The notes under the pieces: model-generated | Told to the model about the DNA's origin: nothing | The model's database searches: none | Seen by the model: the letters and a program-made list of their open reading frames with translations, nothing else | In this document: one piece after another, positions 1-5,109 of the stretch | Numbering within the stretch: the stretch's first letter is position 1 | How the letters are laid out: each line of letters starts with the position of its first letter | DNA from: Anaerolineae bacterium | GTDB lineage: Bacteria > Chloroflexota > Anaerolineae > Promineifilales > Promineifilaceae | Assembly (NCBI GenBank): GCA_014879345.1 | Contig: JACSSI010000402.1 | Span: 1 to 5,322 of the forward strand | Reading direction: 5' to 3' | DNA: 5,322 nucleotides | Translations under genes and position numbers: made by a program

Positions 1-684
1 CGCGAAATTATTGCCTATCACGAAGCAGGTCATGCTTTGGTCAGCCATTATTTGCCAGCCGCTCTACCGCTGCGCAAAATTACGATTGTGCCACGCGGTA
101 TGGGGCTGGGCTTAACCTGGTACATGGAAGATGATAATTTACTGCCAAATGAATCTCAGTTGAAGGCTCAAATTGCCAGTACGCTGGGTGGTCGTGTGGC
201 TGAAGAGATTGTGTATGGGGATGTCACGGCCGGTGCCAGCAATGATTTGCAACGTGTCACTCAAATTGCCCGCCAAATGGTGACACAGTTTGGCATGAGT
301 GAAGATATGGGGCTGCGTGTCTACGGACAGAAACAAGAGATGGTCTTTCTTGGCCGGGAAATTAGTGAGCAGCGAGATTACTCGGATGCTATTGCGGAGA
401 AAATTGATAAGGAAGTACGTGGCATTATTGATGGGCAGTACAAGGTTGCTACAGAAATCTTGACAGCGCACCGAGAGCATTTAGATTTATTAGCCACGAC
501 GCTTTTAGAAGAAGAGACGTTGGAAGCAGAGGAGTTTGTGACGCTAATTGAAGGGCATGAACGAAAAAAAACGTCGCCTGCTACACTGACTCAACCCCGT
601 CGAGAACGGGTGGAACCTGAGGGAAAAGCCAATAAAGGCGATAACCCATCGCTGAATTTACCGCCTGCTCCATCACCTGCCTGA
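1..684 (+). CDS. ftsH: FtsH ATP-dependent zinc metalloprotease, C-terminal part (5' end outside window)
   Basis: This is the peptidase domain of FtsH, the membrane-anchored AAA+ protease that degrades misassembled membrane proteins and short-lived regulators. The frame is open from base 1 and gives 227 residues; a full FtsH has roughly 600-700, so the transmembrane and AAA+ parts lie upstream. The zinc-binding HEAGH motif is at residues 7-11 (His7 and His11 as ligands, Glu8 catalytic). The family's third ligand is Asp82 in the SNDLQ segment. Also typical are KITIVPRG (26-33), LGGRVAEE (62-69) and the ARQMVTQFGMSEDMG stretch (90-104). The helical C-terminal part ends near residue 184, followed by a charged, proline-rich tail of about 40 residues that is probably disordered. 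All active-site residues present in the window are intact. An internal ATG at base 37 is not the start, because the HEAGH motif lies upstream of it in the same frame. Identification is firm. Confidence 0.96.
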   Translation, partial: REIIAYHEAGHALVSHYLPAALPLRKITIVPRGMGLGLTWYMEDDNLLPNESQLKAQIASTLGGRVAEEIVYGDVTAGASNDLQRVTQIARQMVTQFGMSEDMGLRVYGQKQEMVFLGREISEQRDYSDAIAEKIDKEVRGIIDGQYKVATEILTAHREHLDLLATTLLEEETLEAEEFVTLIEGHERKKTSPATLTQPRRERVEPEGKANKGDNPSLNLPPAPSPA

Positions 685-708
685 AGTTTTGGTTAAGGAC
701 GAAAACTA

Positions 709-753
709 AAGCCTCGGAGATTTGTGACTGGTTGTTACAAATCTCTGAGGCTT
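709..753 (+). terminator. 17-bp hairpin after ftsH, probable terminator
   Basis: Arms 709-725 and 737-753 pair over 17 bp with a single G-U wobble and an 11-base loop. It begins 24 bases after the ftsH stop codon. No clear T-run follows (TTATTG), so it is not a textbook intrinsic terminator; it could instead protect the 3' end of the ftsH mRNA or act as a weak terminator. Its right arm ends 31 bases before the ATG of the acetyltransferase gene. Confidence 0.6.
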
Positions 754-760
754 ATTGCTG

Positions 761-767
761 AGAAGGA
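761..767 (+). promoter_or_regulatory. Possible ribosome binding site for the GNAT gene, unusually far from the ATG
   Basis: AGAAGGA is the only purine-rich Shine-Dalgarno-like run upstream of the acetyltransferase. It ends 17 bases before the ATG at 785, longer than the usual 5-10. An in-frame ATT at 779 would have 11-base spacing, so a rare start there cannot be excluded. The in-frame TTG at 755 lies upstream of this site and next to the hairpin arm, so it is an unlikely start. Confidence 0.35.
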
Positions 768-784
768 TACTATTTTATATTGAT

Positions 785-1327
785 ATGAATGACCAACTTT
801 TTCGTTTTCGGCCAGCATCTGTAGATGATTTTGAAGGATGTCTGGCCATTGATCATAGTTATCAAACACGCCAAGTGTGGCAGCTACATGTTACGGAACT
901 GGATAATGTTAAGCAGGTTCGCTTCCAAACGGTGAAATTGCCCAAGGAAACGGCCGTTTCCTACCCCTATGCCGATGAAGCCCTGGTACAACGCTGGTGT
1001 GCCAGTGAGTGGTTTATGGTGGGCGAGTGCAAAGGAAGTCTACAAGCCTACATCACGGCTGCCGTTGAAAAACTCACGCCAACAGCCTGGATTTATGACA
1101 TGGTCGTCGCGCCTGAATACCGTCATCAGGGGCATGGCAGTGACCTCGTAGCCCTGGCAGCCAACTGGGCGCGTCAACAAAAAGCACAGCAGTTGATGGT
1201 TGCCCTCCCCATGAAAAACGATCCGGCTATGCGCTTTTTTCGCAAAAGCGGATTTACCTTTTGTGGGTATAATGAAACATCATATCGAACAAAGGACATT
1301 TCGCTCTTTTTTAGTGTGAAGTTATAA
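785..1327 (+). CDS. GNAT family N-acetyltransferase
   Basis: A 180-residue protein of the GNAT superfamily, enzymes that move an acetyl group from acetyl-CoA to an amine. The acetyl-CoA pyrophosphate-binding motif R/Q-x-x-G-x-G is seen as RHQGHG at residues 113-118, after the typical strand WIYDMVVAPEY (102-112). The FFRKSGF segment (151-157) followed by a C-terminal strand (DISLFFSVKL) matches the end of the fold. The overall pattern recalls the streptothricin acetyltransferase-like branch, but the substrate cannot be read from sequence and a resistance role should not be assumed. ATG 785 is chosen because an in-frame TTG 30 bases upstream would add residues unlike the family N-terminus and would abut the preceding hairpin. 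It is separated from ftsH by a hairpin and from the next gene by a repeat block, so it may be a single-gene transcript. Residues 56-59 (TAVS) are encoded by a copy of the AACGGCCGTT palindrome. Confidence 0.88.
   Translation: MNDQLFRFRPASVDDFEGCLAIDHSYQTRQVWQLHVTELDNVKQVRFQTVKLPKETAVSYPYADEALVQRWCASEWFMVGECKGSLQAYITAAVEKLTPTAWIYDMVVAPEYRHQGHGSDLVALAANWARQQKAQQLMVALPMKNDPAMRFFRKSGFTFCGYNETSYRTKDISLFFSVKL
945..962 (+). repeat. AACGGCCGTT palindrome copy 1, extended to 18 bp
   Basis: The core at 949-958 sits inside a perfect 18-bp palindrome, AGGAAACGGCCGTTTCCT, within the acetyltransferase gene. It is read as E-T-A-V-S. It is the longest perfect palindrome among the eight copies. Confidence 0.85.
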
Positions 1328-1331
1328 AGGC

Positions 1332-1414
1332 TGCAAAGTTGCACAGTTGCAAAGTGAGTTTACGATCCTGCAACTTTAAAACCTTGCAACTTTAATACCT
1401 TGCAACTTTTATCC
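1332..1414 (+). repeat. Intergenic block of 16-base repeats with inverted halves
   Basis: The right half holds three tandem 16-base units starting at 1369, 1385 and 1401, each opening with TGCAACTTT and the first two ending in ACCT (the last is cut to 14 bases by the next gene). The left half holds the opposite-strand word: TGCAAAG at 1332 and 1348, again 16 bases apart, with AGTTGCA at 1337 and 1345. AAAGTTGCA (1335-1343) can pair with TGCAACTTT in any of the three right-hand units, giving alternative hairpins with loops of about 25, 41 or 57 bases. The block starts 5 bases after the acetyltransferase stop codon and ends at the base before the next ATG. It could serve as a terminator for the upstream gene, a leader for the downstream one, or simply be a dispersed intergenic repeat. 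No convincing promoter or Shine-Dalgarno sequence is visible inside it. Confidence 0.85.
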
Positions 1415-3448
1415 ATGACAAGCCAAATCATCGAAACCCTTGCCCTCATCAATGACGTTCTGCAAGCCATGATCGTCATTTTTGGCTCGGGCGTCGTTCT
1501 CTACAACCTGGGACGCAGTTTACGCATTCGTGTCATGAAAGCATTTGTGACACTTGTCACCTTTGTGATCATCGTTTACTTAAGTGAATTGATGGTCAGC
1601 CGTATCATCACCACATACTCGGCTGAAATTTGGCTGCGCCTGGGCTGGGTAGGCATTGCTATGGTGCCCGCCGCCCAATATCACTTGTCTGACGCCTTGC
1701 TGGAAACCACAGGGCAACCTAAACATCGCTATCGTGTGGCAGCCGGTTACACCAGCGGCATCATCTTTCTAGCATTGGTTATGTTTACAAACTGGATTGT
1801 GGGCGACACGGTGGCAATCTACCCCCACGCGCCGCATTTGGATGGCGGATTACTGTTTCCCCTGTTTACCATCTATTTTTGGGTGTTAAGTGGTTTGAGC
1901 CTTGTCAATGTATGGTGGGCCAGGCAGCGCTGCCTCACACGCACCACACGCAGCCGCATGACCATCACATTAGCCGCTTTTGTGGCCGCTCCGCTTGCCG
2001 TTTTTCCTTACCTCATCATTTCCGGCAACTCTGCCGCCAGCAATACGATTTTATTTTGGTTGATAGCCATCACTGGCAATATCGTTGTGGGCGTTATGTT
2101 TGCCCTGCTGACAGCCCATCTCGTCTATTTCGGGGCAGTGTCACCAGATCGTGTCGTACGCGTTCGGTTATTCAAATTTATGGCACGGGTGCCTTTGGCA
2201 GGCACGATTGTGCTGCTGGTTTACATTGGCGTGAATCGTAGCAGTCAGATTTTAGGATTATCAACAGAGACGGCTCTAGGATTTGCGCTGGTGGCAACTG
2301 TTATGTTGGTGGAATGGGCCGTTCATGCATATAAACGGCCGTTAGAACGATTCTTTCAACTCAATGATGACCCAGACGTGCGCCGTATTCAAGAATTAAG
2401 TGAACGCTTGCTCACAACCGCCGACCTGCACCAATTTCTCGAAAGTGTGTTAGCGGCAACATGCGAAGCCTTACGCACCCCCACCTCCTTCGTCGCCGCA
2501 ATCACCGATGATGGCCCCAGACTGGAAGCCGTTGTCGGCTCCCTGGCTGAACCAGAAGCAGAAGAAATCTGGCAAGAAGCCGATTGGCATGAACTGACCA
2601 AACCTGAAAACGGGCAAAACGAGGACGATCTGGAATCCGTTGACGATTTTATTTTGTGGCAAAATTATTGGATTCGCCCGCTTTATAATCAGCAAAAGAA
2701 CCTGGTCATTGGCATCTTTGGCATCCGTGCTCGTGCCAACAAACCAGACCTGGACGATCATGAACAGCAGATTTTAGAACGACTCACAGCCCAAGCAGAA
2801 GATGCCCTGCAAGATCGCGTTTTGCAGCAAGACGTTTTTGCCGCGGTTGAAGGTTTGCTGCCTCAGGTAAAAGCGTTTCAGCAGCGACGCAGCGCAGCCA
2901 CCTTCGGCGGATTGCCTGTGCTCACCAATTCAGGCGATGATCAAGCCATTGAGGCGGCAACACGGAGCCTGGTGAATGACCCTGACTTCAACGCGATGGT
3001 ACGAGATGCCCTAACCCATTACTGGGGTGGACCTAAATTGACCCAAAGTCCACTGCTAGATTTGCAAGTGGTACAGAAGTCGCAAGAACGGCATGGTAAC
3101 AATCCCACCAATGCCCTCCGCGCCATTTTAGCTGATGCCATAGAACTGCAAAAACCTGAAGGCGAACGTAATCTTTCCACCACGGAGTGGATTTTATATA
3201 ACATCCTGGAGCTAAAATTTGTCCAGGGGCGACGGGTGCGAGATGTTGCCCGCAGGTTGGCAATGAGTGAGAGTGACTTATACCGTAAGCAGCGGGTTGC
3301 TATCGAAAACGTCGCCCAAACTGTGGCTACCATGGAAAAAGCATTTGCCGAAGATTCGGAATTTAACGAAAACGAAACAGGGGAAGCTGCTGCTAATGTT
3401 AAAACGGCCGTTTCTCCCCCAATGTCTCCCCAACCAAAACCAGAATAA
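1415..3448 (+). CDS. Polytopic membrane protein with GAF domain and C-terminal helix-turn-helix-like region
   Basis: A 677-residue protein. About nine hydrophobic segments are visible, near residues 11-31, 41-60, 73-90, 110-130, 147-168, 183-203, 211-236, 258-276 and 286-306, similar in layout to the multi-helix sensor regions of some histidine kinases. A GAF-like ligand-sensing domain follows (about 324-465), then a linker with an RR-rich stretch (488-495). A C-terminal helical domain (about 515-640) has a likely helix-turn-helix at 606-630 (VRDVARRLAMSESDLYRKQ). The last 35 residues are acidic, then proline-rich. No His-box, ATPase or GGDEF motifs are seen, so it is not a kinase or cyclase; the best guess is a membrane-anchored sensor and DNA-binding regulator, but this is inference. 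ATG 1415 is preferred over the in-frame TTG at 1400, which lies inside a repeat unit; no Shine-Dalgarno is evident. It ends 24 bases before lysA, suggesting co-transcription. Palindrome copies encode residues 307-310 and 664-667. Confidence 0.8.
   Translation: MTSQIIETLALINDVLQAMIVIFGSGVVLYNLGRSLRIRVMKAFVTLVTFVIIVYLSELMVSRIITTYSAEIWLRLGWVGIAMVPAAQYHLSDALLETTGQPKHRYRVAAGYTSGIIFLALVMFTNWIVGDTVAIYPHAPHLDGGLLFPLFTIYFWVLSGLSLVNVWWARQRCLTRTTRSRMTITLAAFVAAPLAVFPYLIISGNSAASNTILFWLIAITGNIVVGVMFALLTAHLVYFGAVSPDRVVRVRLFKFMARVPLAGTIVLLVYIGVNRSSQILGLSTETALGFALVATVMLVEWAVHAYKRPLERFFQLNDDPDVRRIQELSERLLTTADLHQFLESVLAATCEALRTPTSFVAAITDDGPRLEAVVGSLAEPEAEEIWQEADWHELTKPENGQNEDDLESVDDFILWQNYWIRPLYNQQKNLVIGIFGIRARANKPDLDDHEQQILERLTAQAEDALQDRVLQQDVFAAVEGLLPQVKAFQQRRSAATFGGLPVLTNSGDDQAIEAATRSLVNDPDFNAMVRDALTHYWGGPKLTQSPLLDLQVVQKSQERHGNNPTNALRAILADAIELQKPEGERNLSTTEWILYNILELKFVQGRRVRDVARRLAMSESDLYRKQRVAIENVAQTVATMEKAFAEDSEFNENETGEAAANVKTAVSPPMSPQPKPE
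2334..2343 (+). repeat. AACGGCCGTT palindrome copy 2
   Basis: Exact 10-bp palindrome in the membrane GAF gene, read as K-R-P-L just after the last transmembrane helix. A half-site, GGCCGTT, stands 10 bases upstream at 2317-2323, so the two form a small inverted repeat. Confidence 0.85.
3402..3413 (+). repeat. AACGGCCGTT palindrome copy 3, 12 bp
   Basis: Core at 3403-3412, perfect over 12 bp. It encodes K-T-A-V-S in the disordered, proline-rich C-terminus of the membrane GAF protein. Confidence 0.85.
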
Positions 3449-3472
3449 TCAAGCTACCCACGAGAATTTATC

Positions 3473-4735
3473 ATGAAAAATTTCCATTATGTCAACAACG
3501 AACTCTACTGCGAACGGGTGTCACTAGCCACCATCGCCGCAGAAGTAGGTACGCCCGTCTACATTTACAGCCAGGCAGAAATAGAAACGAGAGCAGGCGC
3601 TTACAAAACGGCCGTTTCCACCATGCCCAATGCAGACAATTCTGCCAACAACCTCGTCTGCTACGCCGTCAAAGCCAACGGTAATCCCAGCCTCATGCGC
3701 TTGCTCGGGAAAGCAGGATTAGGCGCAGATGTCACCAGCGGCGGGGAACTGTTCCTGGCGCTGCACGCTGGCATCGCTCCGGACAAAATCATCTATTCAG
3801 GCGTGGGCAAAACACGCCATGAAATTGAAGCGGCTTTAGATGCCAACATCCGCGCCTTGCATGTTGAATCTGAAATGGAACTGGAAGCAATTGCTGACAT
3901 AGCCACTGCGCGGGAACAAGTCGTGTCCATTGGCGTACGCGTCAATCCCAATATCAGTGCCGAAACCCATCCCTACATCAGCACCGGTCAACACGCCCAC
4001 AAATTCGGCGTTCCCTGGCCTATCGCCCACAAAATGCTGCGCTTTGCCACCACTCACCCCTGGCTAAAACCTGTCAGTATTGCCGCTCATATCGGTTCCC
4101 AAATTGTAGATGTCGCCCCATTTGTGGAAGCGGCTCATTTCATCGCCGATTTAGCCACAGAGCTAAAATCAGAAGGGATTAACCTGCACTACCTGGACAT
4201 CGGTGGCGGCCTGGGCATTGATTATGAAGGCAAAGGTTCACCCGCTATTGCCGAGTGGCTAACGGCCGTTTCCCAGCCCATTACCAACGCCGGCTTTCCT
4301 GTTGTGGTCGAACCGGGTCGCTCCATTATTGGGCCAACAGGGTTATTGCTCACTCAAATTGTCTACACGAAGCAGCAAGGGGATAAACATTTTACGATTG
4401 TAGATGCTGGCATGAATGATTTACTGCGCCCTACACTTTACAACGCCCACCACCCTATCCAACCTGTCAAACAGCCAACTGAAACCAATGCACAAATAAC
4501 AAACATTGTCGGGCCAATTTGTGAAACGGGGGATTCTTTGGCGAAGGAACGGCCGTTATCCCCCACAGAGGCAGGTGAGTATCTGGCAATTTTACAAGCG
4601 GGTGCGTATGGTTTTGCGATGGGGTCGAATTATAACGGCCGTTTGCGACCCGCTGAGGTACTCGTCAATGGAGATGATTTTACGATAATTCGCAAACGAC
4701 AACGCTATGAAAATTTACTAGATGGTTGTTTATAA
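3473..4735 (+). CDS. lysA: Diaminopimelate decarboxylase
   Basis: LysA is a cytoplasmic PLP enzyme that decarboxylates meso-diaminopimelate to L-lysine, the last step of lysine synthesis. The 420 residues match the family's usual length. The PLP-binding lysine is Lys67 in YAVKANGN. Other family motifs are TSGGEL (88-92), HIGSQI (206-211), the phosphate-binding GGGLGI (244-249), EPGRSI (280-285), DAGMNDLLRPTLYNAHH (311-327), CETGD (350-354, with the active-site Cys350 and Glu351 that the fold donates across the dimer) and GAYGFAMGSNYNGR (377-390). All are in order and no active residue is missing. The start is ATG 3473; only a weak GAGAA precedes it, and it lies 24 bases after the membrane GAF gene, fitting translation within one operon. 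Four copies of the AACGGCCGTT palindrome lie within it, encoding residues near 46-48, 264-266, 359-362 and 388-391, and a fifth overlaps its stop codon. Confidence 0.97.
   Translation: MKNFHYVNNELYCERVSLATIAAEVGTPVYIYSQAEIETRAGAYKTAVSTMPNADNSANNLVCYAVKANGNPSLMRLLGKAGLGADVTSGGELFLALHAGIAPDKIIYSGVGKTRHEIEAALDANIRALHVESEMELEAIADIATAREQVVSIGVRVNPNISAETHPYISTGQHAHKFGVPWPIAHKMLRFATTHPWLKPVSIAAHIGSQIVDVAPFVEAAHFIADLATELKSEGINLHYLDIGGGLGIDYEGKGSPAIAEWLTAVSQPITNAGFPVVVEPGRSIIGPTGLLLTQIVYTKQQGDKHFTIVDAGMNDLLRPTLYNAHHPIQPVKQPTETNAQITNIVGPICETGDSLAKERPLSPTEAGEYLAILQAGAYGFAMGSNYNGRLRPAEVLVNGDDFTIIRKRQRYENLLDGCL
3606..3617 (+). repeat. AACGGCCGTT palindrome copy 4, 12 bp
   Basis: Core at 3607-3616, perfect over 12 bp, in lysA. 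It is read as K-T-A-V-S (residues 45-49) in a variable stretch before the PLP-lysine strand, where an extra loop is tolerable. Confidence 0.85.
4261..4270 (+). repeat. AACGGCCGTT palindrome copy 5
   Basis: Exact 10-bp palindrome in lysA, read as L-T-A-V-S (residues 263-267), between the GGGLGI and EPGRSI motifs. Confidence 0.85.
4548..4557 (+). repeat. AACGGCCGTT palindrome copy 6
   Basis: Exact 10-bp palindrome in lysA in a different codon phase from copies 4 and 5, read as E-R-P-L (359-362), just after the CETGD motif. Confidence 0.85.
4634..4643 (+). repeat. AACGGCCGTT palindrome copy 7
   Basis: Exact 10-bp palindrome in lysA in the third possible codon phase, read as N-G-R-L (388-391). 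Here it coincides with a conserved family motif (SNYNGR), so the protein sequence itself allowed it. Confidence 0.85.
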
Positions 4736-4756
4736 ACGGCCGTTTTCGTGTAAAAT
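4726..4756 (+). promoter_or_regulatory. Weak candidate promoter for the 76-residue protein gene
   Basis: TTGTTT (4726-4731) and TAAAAT (4751-4756) resemble -35 and -10 boxes with a 19-base spacer, slightly long. The palindrome at the lysA stop codon lies in the spacer. The TAAAAT box is in an A-rich stretch, so chance matches are likely. The gene may instead be read from the lysA transcript. Confidence 0.25.
4734..4745 (+). repeat. AACGGCCGTT palindrome copy 8, overlapping the lysA stop codon
   Basis: Core at 4735-4744, perfect over 12 bp. The last two bases of the lysA TAA codon form its left edge and TTTT follows the centre. A 4-bp stem with a GGCC loop plus T-run could be a very weak terminator, but it is better explained as one more copy of the repeated palindrome, and the only one mostly outside coding sequence. 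Confidence 0.8.
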
Positions 4757-4803
4757 AAAAGCAAGCAAAATGCACCCACCTAACAATAGATTTGAGAACA
4801 ATC

Positions 4804-4810
4804 GAGGAGA
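4804..4810 (+). promoter_or_regulatory. Strong ribosome binding site of the 76-residue protein gene
   Basis: GAGGAGA contains AGGAG (4805-4809) 7 bases before the ATG at 4817. It is the best Shine-Dalgarno sequence in the window and is the main reason to accept this short reading frame as a gene. Confidence 0.8.
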
Positions 4811-4816
4811 AAATCC

Positions 4817-5047
4817 ATGTCAATCCGTCTTCTGGAAAACACACTCAAAGTAAACATCTATTACGACGAAAACGACTGCGCTTACGACGACAATATCTGC
4901 GTTTCTATCGTTGAAGATTGCCCCGAAGAAGAAAAAATCTTCCGCGCCGATGAAACCAATCTTTATCTAACACCAGAACAAGCCATCCAGCTCATGCAAG
5001 CACTTAAAGCAGCCACGTCTGAGAGCAAATTACCAGCAAACACTTAG
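4817..5047 (+). CDS. Small acidic protein of unknown function
   Basis: A 76-residue protein that I do not recognise. It is strongly acidic (15 Asp/Glu against 6 Lys/Arg), soluble-looking, with no signal peptide or membrane segment. The N-terminal half looks like beta strands (KVNIYYDEND, NICVSIVED). Residues 50-66 (YLTPEQAIQLMQALKAA) look like a single amphipathic helix, a common pattern in small conserved proteins of the 'L-T-x-E-Q-A' type. Three cysteines, at 21, 28 and 35, are spaced exactly seven apart; metal binding is possible but unproven. It stands 81 bases after lysA, with a strong ribosome binding site, and is followed by an inverted repeat that probably ends its transcript. The coding reality is well supported by the ribosome binding site and the protein-like composition; the function is unknown. 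Confidence 0.75.
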   Translation: MSIRLLENTLKVNIYYDENDCAYDDNICVSIVEDCPEEEKIFRADETNLYLTPEQAIQLMQALKAATSESKLPANT

Positions 5048-5051
5048 TGTA

Positions 5052-5105
5052 CAGTATTCAGTGTTCAGGGGTCGAGACACATTGCAAACTGAACACTGAA
5101 TACTG
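5052..5105. terminator. Perfect 17-bp inverted repeat between convergent genes
   Basis: Arms 5052-5068 and 5089-5105 are exact reverse complements over 17 bp with a 20-base loop. Each arm is itself a repeated word, CAGTATT then CAGTGTT then CAG. It lies 4 bases after the stop codon of the small acidic protein and 4 bases before the stop codon of the converging DUF971 gene, so a bidirectional terminator is the natural reading. It lacks T-runs on either side, and the word structure suggests a member of a dispersed repeat family. Confidence 0.7.
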
Positions 5106-5109
5106 CAAC

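Noticed and set aside
227..232. CGGCCG in ftsH as a ninth copy of the palindrome
   Set aside because: The flanks are CA and GT rather than AA and TT, so only the central hexamer matches.
139..480. Minus-strand reading frame of 113 residues inside ftsH
   Set aside because: It lies wholly opposite the conserved FtsH peptidase domain, has no recognisable motifs and is a shadow of the real gene.
785..1327. Antibiotic (streptothricin-type) resistance acetyltransferase
   Set aside because: Only a general resemblance to that branch of GNAT is visible; the substrate cannot be deduced and there is no resistance or mobile context.
1400..1414. TTG start at 1400 for the membrane GAF protein
   Set aside because: The five extra codons lie within the third unit of the intergenic repeat and have no ribosome binding site; ATG at 1415 is the better start.
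1332..1414. Short CRISPR array
   Set aside because: The units are 16 bases with no unique spacers between them, and no cas gene is nearby.
3019..3333. Minus-strand reading frames opposite the C-terminal domain of the membrane GAF gene
   Set aside because: Overlapping frames with cysteine- and serine-rich, motif-free translations; the + strand frame is continuous and protein-like.
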